Part shown: positions 36,467 through 48,778 of the stretch, one piece after another
Layout: the number at the start of each line of letters is the position of its first letter
How positions within the stretch are numbered: position 1 is the stretch's first letter
DNA from: Nectonema munidae
Lineage: Eukaryota > Nematomorpha > Nectonematoida > Nectonematidae
Length of the DNA: 64,000 bases
Direction: 5' to 3'
NCBI GenBank assembly: GCA_030549495.1
Contig: JAUIRK010000938.1
Coordinates: 460,467-524,466 of the forward strand
Notes under the pieces: model-generated
Databases searched by the model: none
What the model was told of the DNA's origin: nothing
Seen by the model: only the letters and a program-made list of their open reading frames with translations
Position numbers and translations under genes: made by a program

Positions 36467-38283
36467 GTTAAATTTAGTTGCATAGAATACCATTTTTATC
36501 GAAGGAATTTTTGTAACTTTAAGAATGTTTTTTAAATTGAATAATAGTAAACAAATTATGTTTAATAAATATTTTTCTTCTTTAGACGATAATATAAAAA
36601 GTTTTCTATTCTTGGCAATTAATTTCAAATATATATTTTTTAGTATTAGTATATGTTAGTTATTTTGACAATACAATTTATGAAAAAGAAATTTAAGTAT
36701 ATTAAAATTTTTAGGATTGAGATATATTAGTTTTTTTGAGAAGGAATTTTTACCAAACTTTAAACTTTAGATTTTCTCGAAAAACTTCAGGAAAATTTTT
36801 ATGATTTTTCAAGTTTTTTCATAATAACCAAATGGTGCCCAGAATTAAAAGTATATTTTAATGTTTGGACGTTTTTGAAAAATAATGAATACAACTTCAA
36901 GAAGACTTACACCTATACTTTTATTATTTCCAATGATGTGTTTTAAGGAGATGGTACAAGAAAATTTCAAGATTGCAAATTAAACTTTGTATAGAAGTTG
37001 GGGATGTCTTTTTGATGTCTTGTGAACTTGAAAAAGGAGTTTAAATTTGGTTTTTTGGATATTTTGATCACAGGTATCATGAAAAGTTCTGTTTTTGAGA
37101 ATGAAGTTAAACAAAATTTTAAAGATTTTGTTTTGAATTAAATTTTTAAAAAATATCAAATCTTTATAGGCTATTTATTTACACACATAACCACATAGTG
37201 GGTAGAACTATGGCGCCATTTTTATGTATGCTCCATTGTGAAAAACTATTAATTTCTACAAATTTATGAACAAATTTTTTTTTTAAATTCTTTAGCCTTT
37301 GTGTGTTTAAAGGAGATGATGTTAATTTTAAGGAGACATACATTAAAGTTAATTAGCATTTGTGTGTTTTGAAGAGTTGCGCTATTTATTCAAGGGATGC
37401 CTGCAACAAGCTTAGAAGTGTATTTGAAAAAAATTTTTTGATTAAATTGTATCTTTTTCAAAAGTTATAATTAAAAAAAAACCTTTATAAAATAAAAAAA
37501 ATAATAAAGGAAACCTTTTATTTCTTTTTTATTAAGATAAAAGTATTCTCAAATAGTTGTAGCAGAGAATTTGATACTTTTTGATCATGTCTTTCTCTAT
37601 TTTAGTATAAAATTACAAAAAAAAAATTTACCAATATAAAAGATAAAAGAGATACTTTTTAAATTAAAAAATAAAAGTATCCCTAAATAGTTGTATTGAT
37701 TAGATACTTTTCATATGAAAAACATTTAGTTAAACACTTAAAACTAAAAAAATTCTCTAAGAACTGTAAAATTAAAAATTACTGCAAACCGATTTTTAAA
37801 CTTTAATTCAAAAATAAAAATTTTTTGAACTACACTATTTTAAAATTTAATCCATCTATAAATAGCTAAAAAGTTTGAAATAAAGGCATTTTTGTTTTTA
37901 CTTATTTGACATCTCGATGTATAGACTAATATCCCTTTGCCTTTCTCCTACCAATTTTGAATGTTTTAAATGCTCATTGTTTCTCAATGCCAACTTGAAA
38001 AGTTCCAATTTTGAAAGTTTTTCCTTATTTTCTTGCTATAAATTTCTTATTCGTGACATCAGAGGTATTACTGAAACGACAAATGGCATAAGAAAAAGAT
38101 TGACAATTAAATGTTATGCTGACTAATTTACTTTCCTAACATACTTACTTTATTTACTAATATATTTCTTCTTCTTTTTCTTCTTCTTCTACCTTTCATA
38201 TATTTATAAACTTTTTTTGAGAAAATTGTGAAAAAAGTTTAATAAGTCAAAGCAAAAATATTTAATTTAATATAACTGAGCCT

Positions 38284-38357
38284 CATTGGTTGCTTGGGTA
38301 TTTAACTCTCAGTTTAACAGTGAAAGGTCAAGGGTTCGATCGCCAAGTCTGCCGACT
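38284..38357 (+). repeat. tRNA-like SINE head
   Basis: Starts near CATTGGTTGCTTGGGTATTT and carries a B box GGTTCGATCGC, with spacing like a tRNA. No acceptor-stem pairing good enough to call a functional tRNA. Confidence 0.5.
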
Positions 38358-40262
38358 CTTAATAAAAAGAAAATCACAAAAATTGATTAATCCTCTTTAA
38401 GCATAATAATGCGTGCATATAATAGCCTTAGGACTTAAAATGCTTGGATGTCCATAATTTGCTTCAATATATCTCCAAAAAATTGAAGCTAAATAAATTT
38501 CCTTTGAAAGAAATTCAATTTTTTTTTTCAAGTATCAATTTATTGAAAAATGGATAATGGATATGTTATAAAAAACGTATTATTTACTTTTATATAAAAA
38601 AATATTTAATACAATTTCCAATAAATGTAAGCCATAATATCGCATCATATCATAAAGCACTGATCAAATTTGATTATAGGAGAGACCAGATGTGTCCCCG
38701 AAACTTCCCTTTCCCGGGGCGGAATCTTTTCTCTATTCCCCCTTATGAGGGAAGAAAAAATGTCGGGGTATTGAAACGGAGAGTGCTGATTCTACATACT
38801 AGCATAAAATTAAAAAAAAGTTCTTGGTTGAAACTTGTCCAAAAAAGGCCAGCTACAAAAATAATGTGAGAAAAAGAATTTTGTACTTCTAAAATGACGG
38901 ATATATGCACGATGTAAAAAAAGGATGAATCATATTCTTACCCAACAGCAGTCGAAAAGAAAGAGTTCCGAGAAGAATCCAGAAAATTTTCTAGCTATTC
39001 CAAATATCACATCAAAAATCTGAACGAATTTTTAGTCTAAGAGCAAGAAAACTTTGCTACAAAAAAAAGAAATAATTTAAATCCAGAAAAGGTAGAAAAC
39101 TTGCTTATTTTTATTGTTCACTGGAAAGGCAATTATAATTTGATTCAAGAATATTCTGAATAAATTTCTTTTCTCGGTTGAATTTATATTGGATATAAAT
39201 TTGCAAAGTTTCTTTTATGAAAGAAGATATAAAATGACCTCATTTAAAAATTTTGTCCTCAACCCGAAATCAAATATCTGCAAATATCAAATATCCGAAA
39301 TCTAAAATTCTTCGTGTATCCGATTTTAGTCTGTAATTCTTAGATATGAGAAATGCCATTTTTCTTCCTTTTTCCTATACCTCCCAACTTTTCACTTTCT
39401 TGATTCACAAAAGTAAAAAAGCTAAATCCTTATATCCAAGACCGTGTTGTAAGAAAACATAAACTACCACACATTTATCTCAAAGAAACTGCATTTTCTT
39501 TCATCAACTCTGAACTTTTTCAGATTCTGGGTAATAGAGATGGTTAATTTTGGGATGAGATGTATCTAATTTTGAAAAGAAAAGTTGACTTTTTTTATGA
39601 GTTCAAAGTGGTGCAGATATTCTGAAATATATTTGATCTTTTTCCTAAAATAACAGAATTCTCCATGTGACTTCTCTGAGCTTCCTTCTCTTCACGGACT
39701 CTTTTTGGGTAACGTTGTTTACGGACCATATGCGCATTTTAATTGCTTTTAATTGCCTTATGGCAATTCTCAATTCACTCTTGTGCACTTTCCCAAAAAT
39801 AAAACGAACTAGATTCTTTTGAAAAGTGAAAAAAAGACTTGTTAAAGCGAAAAGGTAGACTATGTAATATATACTTTAAAACTAAAAGGATGGATAACTT
39901 ACTTTAGCCTTAATGTGGAAATTATAATGTTTTTTATCTTAGGAAATGTCTCTTTCTTGAATTCAACCGCTATACTTTTGTTTTGATTGTGTAACTTTAA
40001 TGATAAAAATTAGGCAAAGATTTATACAGGTATATAACTTAGCCATCTTCATGGACAAACTTTCTGTTCACATACTAATAGTTATAATCTTTGAATATTC
40101 CTCACGTTATATTTTAGTTTTCCCTGAAGAACATATGTTATACTGTCAATCAAAACTTTAACGAATCATGGAGGAAAAATGAAAGCGAGGTTTATTTTAA
40201 AATTTGCAAACAATAAAATGCATAATTTCTTCGAAGAACACTTTAAAATGTTTACATGTTTT

Positions 40263-41177
40263 TTATACGCTATTATTTCCATCTCTAGGCGGCCATCTTC
40301 GAACAAGGTATAGAAGGGGGAGGAGGGCGTTAGCAGAAATGGCCAAAATCTGAAACTCCAAATGATGTCTAAGAATCCATTTCGAAGTATTATTTTTGAG
40401 GGGATAAGACAGGTCTGAAAGAATTGAGGGTAGGTACAGAATCGCAAATGCGAGGGAAAGAGAGGAAAAGAAGATTTGATCTCGTCTGCTACACGCTTTC
40501 TTTTCAAAATCTCGTAAAATCGTCTTGCCCGACAGGATGATAGAATTTATGGTGTAGAGGGAAAGGTAGAGATTGAGGAACCAGGGAATAATTTGGTAGA
40601 ACAACTTTGCGAGATAGTAATTAACAAAGGAGATGGTAGTGAAGGTTTTGGGCTCGCCACGATACACACACAAAGTCACGTGAGCACACGTGTAGATGCG
40701 TAGAAACAGTCTTTCCGTGAATTGGATTGGCTGCGTCATCCCAGCCGAGATGAGGATGACGAATAGGATGAGCGCATTCTCATAATTCGTCTTCACCCAT
40801 CTCATGAACTTGATGTTCACAGTATCCATCGTGATGATGGCGATGGCAAGAAAGTTGTTTGTGTTCAAGAAGTTTTGTAGGTAATAGTGAAAATATGTCA
40901 TGTACGTTTGCCATAGAAATGAAGAGTAAACGCGAAACGAGAAGCACTTCAGCATAACATTGGCGTACTTGCCAAAGATTTCTAGAAGAATGCGGAAGAA
41001 ATTGGAAGTGAGAAGGAAGAGCTCTAATCTCGAGATCCTGGGAACACATCTCTGCCTCTCTGCCGCAATCAAGAGCATGCCATATGTGAGTAGAGAGATG
41101 ACGTTTATTGGAAGTGAAGTTAGTATGTAAGAGCTTCGGCAGTTTGTTCTTGTCACATTCTTTTTCAACACCAACAT
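40263..41177 (-). CDS. Divergent seven-transmembrane receptor-like protein, single exon
   Basis: An uninterrupted 304-codon frame, the longest in the window, starting at the first ATG after an upstream in-frame TGA. Seven hydrophobic segments fit at about residues 17-38, 51-68, 98-119, 134-153, 183-208, 234-255 and 273-292. There is an N-glycosylation site near the start (NVT, 7-9). Cys78 before TM3 and Cys164/170 before TM5 could form the usual loop disulfide. The DRY position reads MDTVNIKFMRW, so the canonical motif is absent. TM6 has LYLPS and TM7 lacks NPxxY. The membrane topology looks receptor-like, but the family is not certain. A minus-strand AATAAA lies near 40191-40197. It is intronless, unlike the 28.8 kb receptor. 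Confidence 0.8.
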   Translation of the reverse strand: MLVLKKNVTRTNCRSSYILTSLPINVISLLTYGMLLIAAERQRCVPRISRLELFLLTSNFFRILLEIFGKYANVMLKCFSFRVYSSFLWQTYMTYFHYYLQNFLNTNNFLAIAIITMDTVNIKFMRWVKTNYENALILFVILISAGMTQPIQFTERLFLRIYTCAHVTLCVYRGEPKTFTTISFVNYYLAKLFYQIIPWFLNLYLSLYTINSIILSGKTILRDFEKKACSRRDQIFFSSLSLAFAILYLPSILSDLSYPLKNNTSKWILRHHLEFQILAISANALLPLLYLVRRWPPRDGNNSV

Positions 41178-41686
41178 CTGGCCATTTGATCGGAAAATTC
41201 AAGGTGGAGGCAAAAGTTGGAGCATAGGAAAAATTCATACATCCATATTCTTCCTTAAAAACACATACTGTAAAGTAAGAAATTTTCGTGAGAAATAAAT
41301 TTCCATAGTTTCAAGTTTTTTTGTAACATTTTAAAAAATTTTCAATCTTAAAAATTGCTGTAATTTCGATATCGCCCCCACTCTACAATACCCCGATTCA
41401 GTCTAACTCTGCAAATGAATTAAAGGCTTAATGGAACAGTCAGTTGTTTAAAAGAGTCCTTCCAGTCGAACCGATTTATGAGTGTGAGCAGATTTTTATT
41501 TATACAATAGTGAGGAATCGGTTGTTGTCTCTATAAAAAACAATTGAAAATAAAGGCTAGAGCAGTGAGGTAACTTTGGAATTTGGGTGAGCAAAGAGGA
41601 GGGATGATACAGAAAATTTCCATGTGGAGAATCGATGTTGACTTGGTGGTAGGGATGAATTTTAGGAGGATTAGAAGAGTCTAAAG

Positions 41687-43465
41687 CAGTGGTTCCCAAC
41701 CGGGGGTCCATGGAAATTTCAAGGGGTCCCTGGAAATTCTACTTCAAACTACTTATGCTGAATCTCCTAATATACTTCTATTTTCCAAATTATAAATGTT
41801 ATTTTGGTTAGCAAGTAAGTATTTATTTTTTATATATTGAATTTTTGTGTTTACAACTATTAACAATAAAGATTATAAATTTCATAAAAATTACCAACTC
41901 ATAAAATAATCTTTGATGGTTGTGCTATAAAAAACAATGCTCTCGTATTTATACGAAAAATTTAGCAATTTTTTAGTAGGTTCCAATTTTTGCATTTGCT
42001 TCCCATTTTTGCATTCGTTTAAAAATCTTAAACCACAAAATGCACTAATTTTTTCTATTGTTTTCAATTTTTGTTTAAAATATGAATACCCTTGCCGGTG
42101 TTATATGTTAACCTTCATTTTTTACCAAGTGGCTTACTTAGTATCCCGAAAAAAAATCACACACAATTCCTGAAGAATTGATTCTACCTTGTGCAAAAGA
42201 TAAATATTTTTTCTTGCCTTAAAGAAAAAATATGAGCTGTTGGATAAATTGAACTCTGAACACTTTGAGCTCCGTCTGGCTTATCTTGTAGACATATTTG
42301 AAATATTGCACCAGCTGAACTTAAAACTCCGAAGAAAAGTATGCTCAACCACTGTGACTCAATACTAGCATTTTTGGCGAAATTGAAGCTGTATAAGAAC
42401 AGAGTGAGTTTAGGAAAATTTATGATGTTTCCATTATTGAGTGAAATTCTTGCTGATGGTCACGTCCCAAGCACTTTATCCAAGGAAATCATGGATCTCT
42501 TGTATCAGCTATAGACGATGAATTTGGGCGATACTTTCCGGACTTAAGCCCTAAAAATGCTGAACTAACTAAAAATCCGTTATTATGTCAGGTGGATGAT
42601 GTGTTAGAAGAGGCTCAAGAAGACATCTTTGAGCTTATCCACGATTCAACAGCCATGAATTTGTTCCTATCAAACTCATTGCCTAGCTTCTGGTGTTCGA
42701 TGATGGAATCATATCCAAAAATTAGTGAACTAGCAGTGCGAGTTCTTTTGCTTCAACCTATCTGTGCGAAAGTGGGTTTTCTGCATTACTGGTAATAAAA
42801 ACAAAATCACGGAACAAGCTTGAGGTATGTCATATTACATTAATATACTTAATCCTATCAATTCATACTTACCTACATATAAAGATAATTCTTTTCATAA
42901 GTTTTCTAGTTAAGTTTTAATCAAGTTAAGTTTATACTAATTGATGCCTTCTTTCCCATTTCAAGGTGTGCACTGGCTTTCACTGAGCCAAGGAAGGATT
43001 CATGAACTGGTTGCTCAAAAGCAATAACAAAAGTCCCATTGAGAAGGAAGTATGAACTGATGCAAGCTTTTTTGCAACCAATAAGGAATTTCATTCTCTG
43101 TTCTTTTGTTATTTTTTTGTGCTTTATTCATACAGCTTATATGATATTTTTATTCAAATATGGCATAATAAAATATTTTTAGGCATATAAAATAATTTTT
43201 TATTTATAAATATATTTCATATATGATTTTTATGTTATTTTGTTTTTGCGTGCAATATCTACCTACACTCTTAAATAAAAATGCTTTACGATTTCTCTGA
43301 TTCCATACGAATAAGCATAGGATTTAATCAGATGACTACAATCATTTTTGGCATATAAAAATCTTTGATTAATTTTGTTCGCTTAAACTATTCAGTTGTA
43401 GGTGTTCACAGGTAAAAAAGTGACTGTAAAATGAGGAATGGGATAAAAAAGGTTGCGAAAACCTG
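41687..43465 (+). mobile_element. Degraded ZBED-like hAT element
   Basis: Left end CAGTGGTTCCCAACCGGGGG; the right end ...GGTTGCGAAAACCTG is its degenerate inverse. Flanks are GTCTAAAG / TTCTAAAA (41679-41686 and 43466-43473, six of eight). The + strand retains transposase traces: LNLKLRRK near 42.3 kb, and EEAQEDIFELIHDSTAMNLF and SFWCSMMESYPKISELAVRV at 42.6-42.8 kb. Near 42.8 kb there is CAKVGFLHYW. The order and motifs fit the C-terminal half of ZBED5/zinc-finger-BED hAT transposases. Many stops show it is dead. Confidence 0.8.
42592..42795 (+). pseudogene. hAT transposase C-terminal fragment
   Basis: About 67 open codons inside the hAT copy. SFWCSMMESYPKISELAVRV corresponds to the conserved FW..YP.L...A...L block, and CAKVGFLHYW to the CE.GFS motif, with the final part lost to a stop. 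Confidence 0.8.
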
Positions 43466-43476
43466 TTCTAAAAAGT

Positions 43477-43554
43477 ATGAATGAGAGTATATGGAAGGAG
43501 CAAATAAAAGAGTGTCTTCTTCACCTGGCAAGGAATGGAATGTGTGGCGATGAG
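43477..43554 (+). CDS. Possible first exon of a small two-exon gene
   Basis: ATG followed by 25 codons encoding MNESIWKEQIKECLLHLARN and MCGDE, then a GAG|GTATAC donor in phase 0. It begins four bases after the hAT target site. It joins in frame to 46712-46834. Charged, helix-like composition is the only other support, and no family is recognised. Confidence 0.25.
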
Positions 43555-44121
43555 GTATACACAATTTTCACTATATAAATTCTTCCTTTTACGCTGTTAA
43601 TATGTTTTTTTATATTTTAAAAATTTTTTAATTTCTGCCTATTTTGGATTTGGTTTGCTTGTAAAGTTTTCTCAAAAACTGCTTCCATATTTTCAAAAGC
43701 AATTGGCAATATTATGGCTATTTTTGAAATGAATGAACACGAAATGTAGTTGTTTAATTTTTCTTATTTTTTTTTCTCAGCCAAAGCGCAAAACCTCTGT
43801 TTGGTCATTTTGTTTTTAAAACTCCTTACCCGTTATGATTGACATAACTTTGGGAAATCTGACAGAAGCCAACTTTGAACGATTTTTCTTTCACTAAAGC
43901 GATTTACATCTTGGATAACACACAGCCATCCCTGTCGCCTTGAGATAGCCAACATTTTACCATCTATAACTTTATATGGTATTTTATTTTAAATGGGGCT
44001 TACCTAACTCGCGTATCCTTACTTACGCGAGATCGATATTTCACAAAAATTTGGTAAATTAAAAATACATTGAAATCAATGAACAGAATAGCACAATTGA
44101 ACTTTGGAGAAATTATGAAAG

Positions 44122-44404
44122 CAGACCCTCGTTAAGTCGGACTACATGGGCGAGAAGGGTGTCCGATTAAGCCGATTGTCGGACATAACAGACAGTCTAC
44201 TATATATATATATATATATGGTAGAAAAAATATTTCAAAAGCCACAATAATCTTTAGAATAACACGTCAAAATTTAGAATGACCGTTAAAAAAGTCAAAG
44301 AAAATGACCCTTTGTAAGCCTATGAGGGCAAACATTTGGATTCTCGGTCACGGTCCGACTTATCCGATATCCGAGTTATCAGGGTCCGAGGTAACGAGGG
44401 TTTA
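44122..44404. mobile_element. pogo/Tigger-like MITE
   Basis: The left end CAGACCCTCGTTAAGTCGGA and complement of the right end AAACCCTCGTTACCTCGGAC are inverted repeats of the CCCTCGTTA-TCGGA type. These are typical of Tigger/pogo terminal sequences. The interior is an AT-rich (TA)n tract without coding capacity. Confidence 0.65.
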
Positions 44405-44849
44405 CATTTTATTGCCCATGAGCGGACTCTTAAAAAACTTGCAAAAAATACACACTGCTGTACAAAGCAGCATGCCTCACTTATGTTGGTTCCGTCCATG
44501 CAAAACACCATCTGGTAGTGAGATATATTTTGGCGAAAATATCATGATTTACGGTATTCACCCACTAACAATAATTTTTTATATACTTGCACTATAATTT
44601 TATAGTTTAATATACTTTAGAACTTGTGAAACGATTTTATTAATCAAATTTTCATTTTAATTACGAAAAAAATGATGGCAAATTTTTTTGCATAAATTTA
44701 AATGAATTTGTAAAAGTGATTATACACAATATTCCAACGTTTAAAAAAACTAAAAAAAAAATTAAAAAAAAAGTTAACTTTTTAAAATAGTAAATTATGA
44801 AATAAGACATTCAACTTCATAAATGACAACTTTCAGTGAATAGGAATTA

Positions 44850-44985
44850 TTAGAGTGACAAATCACAGAAGTGTCATGACAAAAGAGGGACAGAAAATAC
44901 GGAAATTCAAAGAAGTGACATGACAAAAGTGTCACAAAAAATACGGAAATGAAAGGGAGCAATATTAAAGTGACAAAAAATCAAT
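44850..44985. repeat. Interspersed repeat with internal tandem units, copy A
   Basis: A unit of about 45 bases built on GTGTCATGACAAAAGAGGGACAG and AATACGGAAATTCAAAGAAG recurs about three times. The same family occurs in reverse orientation at 63310-63430. Confidence 0.55.
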
Positions 44986-46711
44986 ATTTTTGATAAATTT
45001 TATTTATTTGTGTCTTTCGACCACTCCTTGAACTCCTTTCAAAATCAATTCAATATAATAAAAAATGATCGATCAATCCATTTTTTGACTATATTTTTGG
45101 TAGATCAATTTTTTTATCTTAATTATTTCAACTCAGTGATTAAATAAAAAAAAGTGATTTAAAAAACCCTTTGAAAAAATAAGAGTTTCAAATGGCTAAT
45201 GAAGTGTCTGCTTCCTCCATTATGCCAGCCTTATCATAATAAACAATTTTTTTAACTTCATTTATATTTTATTGAACACACATAGTTCACATATACCGCG
45301 CAATCAAATCTTGTCATGGATATGGAATCAAAATCACATTGCACTCATATTTCATCTCATTGTTCCAATAGATGTATTGAGTTTTCTCAACATTTCCTTT
45401 GTTTTATAAGTAAAACTTTGCTGTTCTTAAAATGTGAAGCTAAACTCTCCTCTCTCCAATTTTTTACATCTGTTATCCTCATTTCCAAGATTTTGGAAAA
45501 AGTACCGCGTTGAAAAGTTCTTTGTTTTTTTCCTCTCGAAATCTTCTCGAGAGTGACTCAATATTTTCAGACTTATCAAAAGCTTCTAAATCTTGCTGCA
45601 TGAATAAGCTATTTTTGTTAAAAGCGATTTGTTCACTTTGGCAACATAAGCTCGGGTATTCGTTCTTTCGTAAGAGGAATACTTCAATGATGAATCCTAG
45701 GTCTTATACTATTTGTCACTTATTATGATTGACGTAAATGAAATCTGTGACTTTTTTCATTTCATTTATTCATCCAATTACAATGACTAATCTTCATTCA
45801 ATTTTATTTGAAGTTACATAGTTCCTTCAAAATAACAGCTTAAGCCTCAACAAATCTAAATCAAAAAGTTATGGCTATTTTACAAAAAAATGCAAATTAG
45901 ATACGGTATTGCTTTGAAAGAGAAACTTGATCACGTGTCTTCGTGGAATTTCCTCCTCCACTTAAAGATAAAGGATGAAGCTAATTTTCAAAGTGGCATA
46001 ACTTTCACCACCATAAAATTTGATAAAGTTAGTGTCATATTAAAACTAGGGATCACCATTCACAATCTCTTAACATCCTTTCTTCGGATCATATAACATT
46101 TCAAACATTTTCCTTTTTTTCTATGTACGCAAAGTCTTTTTCTGAGTTTTTGAATTTTTACTTTAGCTAAATTTTTTAGGAATAAGAACGTATTTATAAT
46201 AACACATATACATTGATATCTTCTCTCTAAATTTTCAGGAAGCATAAAATTTGTGTTTGCTTACAATAACAATGATCATATGCGCATCCGCATCTTTGGA
46301 TGCCAAAAATTTAAACACACAAAGTTTAAATTCTCTAATTTGAACACACAAGAAAAATTTCCCTTTGCAAATCATTGTAGTGTTACTGAAAGCTCTCCTT
46401 CTTTGTGATCTCTTTGGCTTGACTAATTTTAAACTTTGCCATGCGCATTTTCTTGATGCATTTTATAAAAAAGTAGAAGGAATTTTTCAGAACTCAATAA
46501 ATAAAGATAATGGCTGATTTATAAACACTTTGAATGAATATTTATTTGAATGAATAATCCTAATCATTGTTTGATCCTTTCCAAAATATGGATGAGATAC
46601 AAAGTCATTGATTTCATGCTTAGTGAAAGTGTATTTTATGCAAATTTTGTTTATTTTTTTTAAAAAAGTTAACAATTTTTTTAATTTACCAACTCTAAAA
46701 TTGGTGGGCAG

Positions 46712-46834
46712 GGAGAGAGGATCAAAAGGGCTGTTGAGGATTATTTAAATTCAAATAATAGCACTTTTAGGAAAAAAACAACTGTGCATGTTGAAGATGG
46801 ACGATTTTATGGTTCAAATGTGACGTGTTTGTGA
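46712..46834 (+). CDS. Possible second exon of a small two-exon gene
   Basis: After the acceptor GGTGGGCAG there are 40 open codons and a TGA: GERIKRAVEDYLNSNNSTFR then KKTTVHVEDGRFYGSNVTCL. Phase 0 matches the candidate exon at 43477-43554. The composition is not typical of random AT-rich translation, but no homologue is recognised. Confidence 0.3.
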   Translation, partial: GERIKRAVEDYLNSNNSTFRKKTTVHVEDGRFYGSNVTCL

Positions 46835-47515
46835 AGTCTTGCTACTTTGTATAAATTATTAAGAGAGGGCAAATTCACTTGGATTGCAAGGCAACCCATA
46901 TATATATATACACACAATATAGACACAAGTAATATTCTGAGATCTCTTATCGCAAACACTAGACCCCATTTCTCTATCTATCAGGCTAATCACTCTTTTT
47001 AAATGCTATCATCTACCACCATTGTGACATTCCTTTCTCATAAGCTTGGAATTAGTTGTTGTTCTGACCTAAATCGTCTTTTCATATAGAAAAAATATGA
47101 AAAAAATTGCATGCCTTCAACATACACCACAAAAACCTGATAGATAAACATATGCTAATTATATGCAAATACTCAGCTTCTATCCATGTGTATATATGTG
47201 TGTGTATGTGTTTATAAAGTGGACAGTTATTTGAAATGACATTAGCATTTGATAAGGCTTAAAGAAATCCATAATGCATCATCTCTTTTTTTCTAAATTT
47301 CTGCCCTTCCTTCTATATTTTGTGGTAAGATCTAGTTTTAAATTATATCTCATTTTGGTCATAGGATGCACAACATTGGATAAAAATTCTTTAGTAGCTA
47401 GAATCAAACCAATAACGTTTGATCATTTCTCAAACAAAATTTTAACTATTCAGATGAGCTGCGCCAAAAGTCTACGATGTGATTGGCTGGAAAAACTGAA
47501 GCGTAGATTAACGCG

Positions 47516-47784
47516 TTAACGCCCAGAGTCGACTTTACAAAAATAAAATCGTCTGCGTTTATCAAAGCTCTAATACAATTCTTCTGCTTTACATTAGATA
47601 TCGTCTGATTATTCTGATCGTTAACGGGTTAACCCATTAAGTAACATAGAAATCAGATGATATTTAAAAAAAGCAGACGATTTATATTCAAAGTCATTGA
47701 AAAAAGCAGACGAAGATGAAATTACTTATGTTCCCAAATGGGATTCCAAATGGGAGTTCCAATCATTGGGACTTAATGGGTTAA
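47516..47784. mobile_element. Two piggyBac-like MITEs back to back sharing one TTAA
   Basis: Element one lies between TTAA 47516-47519 and TTAA 47629-47632, with ends CGCCCAGAG.../...GTTAACGGG. Element two (47633-47780) has perfect ends CCCATTAAG... and ...CTTAATGGG and ends in TTAA 47781-47784. Element two is related to 25582-25710. Element one is related to 12260-12446. Confidence 0.75.
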
Positions 47785-48720
47785 GACAACATTTTTTGCT
47801 TTCATTAGTTACTTAAAATATCTTACATACTCAGGAATTTCTCCATAATACTGCAGTATTATATTGTCACTCTTTTTCAAATTTCTTGACAATAGTTCCT
47901 GAAGATTTCTTCTATTTTTTACAATAAAGAAAATAACATTTTTATTTGTTCCCAATACTTATGGAACCATTGTGAGTTTTAGTGTTATGAACCATTTTAT
48001 CCTTTCTCGAACACTCTATTCTTTCTTTGAGTGCTCACAATCGCATTTATGATTGTCTGAAGAAATTCAATCATTTATTCTCATAAGTAACATGGAAAAA
48101 TGGCATTAAAGTCAAAGAGGAAAGATTTAATACTTAAAGTGAAATAATGATAGATGACAAATATTTAAAATTGCAGTTAATCAGAGGTTAAAGGTGATGA
48201 TGATGATGATGATGGTTTTTCAAAATGCCTTTCTTCTGGTGAATTTTTTATGAAAACTGGCTTTGCCAAAATTTTGAATTTTAACGCATTTGCTCACGAC
48301 TCTAGTTTTCATCAGAAACAACTTTAGTAACGGACTTTTTATCCACTGAAAGTTACGATTATTTGAAGGAAACTTTGAATGATGCTTTAATTTAAAACGG
48401 TGCAACCAACCTTTAGTATATTGACACATATGCTATAAATTAATCATTTCTCCAAACATGTAACCAAAATCAATTTTTTTGTTTTTGTTAATTTTTAAAT
48501 AGTATCGCTGAATTAACAGAGATTTGATTCAAACATATCCCATTAGCGATAATCAACTCTCCTCACACGAATACTAAAAATCTCTTTATTGCAAACAAGT
48601 ATGGGAGGACGATATTTGGGCCTAAAACAGAGTTGGTCTTAGTCCAGAGTGTCTATATATGTATATGAATGATGGATTTAAAGTATCTTTTAGGAATAAT
48701 TTCGTGAAAATAATTGGCCT

Positions 48721-48778
48721 AGACTGTGATTTGAACACCAAACCTTTGAATATCGTGTCCAGCGTGCTCAACCACATA
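48721..48778 (-). repeat. tRNA-like SINE head, diverged
   Basis: The minus strand has GTATGTGGTTGAGCACGCTG (A-box-like) and GGTGTTCAAATCAC at the B-box position. It is short and degraded. Confidence 0.45.

Larger units (their letters stand above)
35540..40190. other. Intergenic region between the two 7TM genes
   Basis: Strongly AT-rich. It holds the MITE at 36273-36466 and a tRNA-like repeat at 38.3 kb. No exon with supporting splice sites or family motif was recognised. Confidence 0.5.

Noticed and set aside
40780-41238. Overlapping 152-codon minus-strand frame
   Set aside because: It is a shadow of the 304-codon 7TM frame in another register; only that one has membrane topology.
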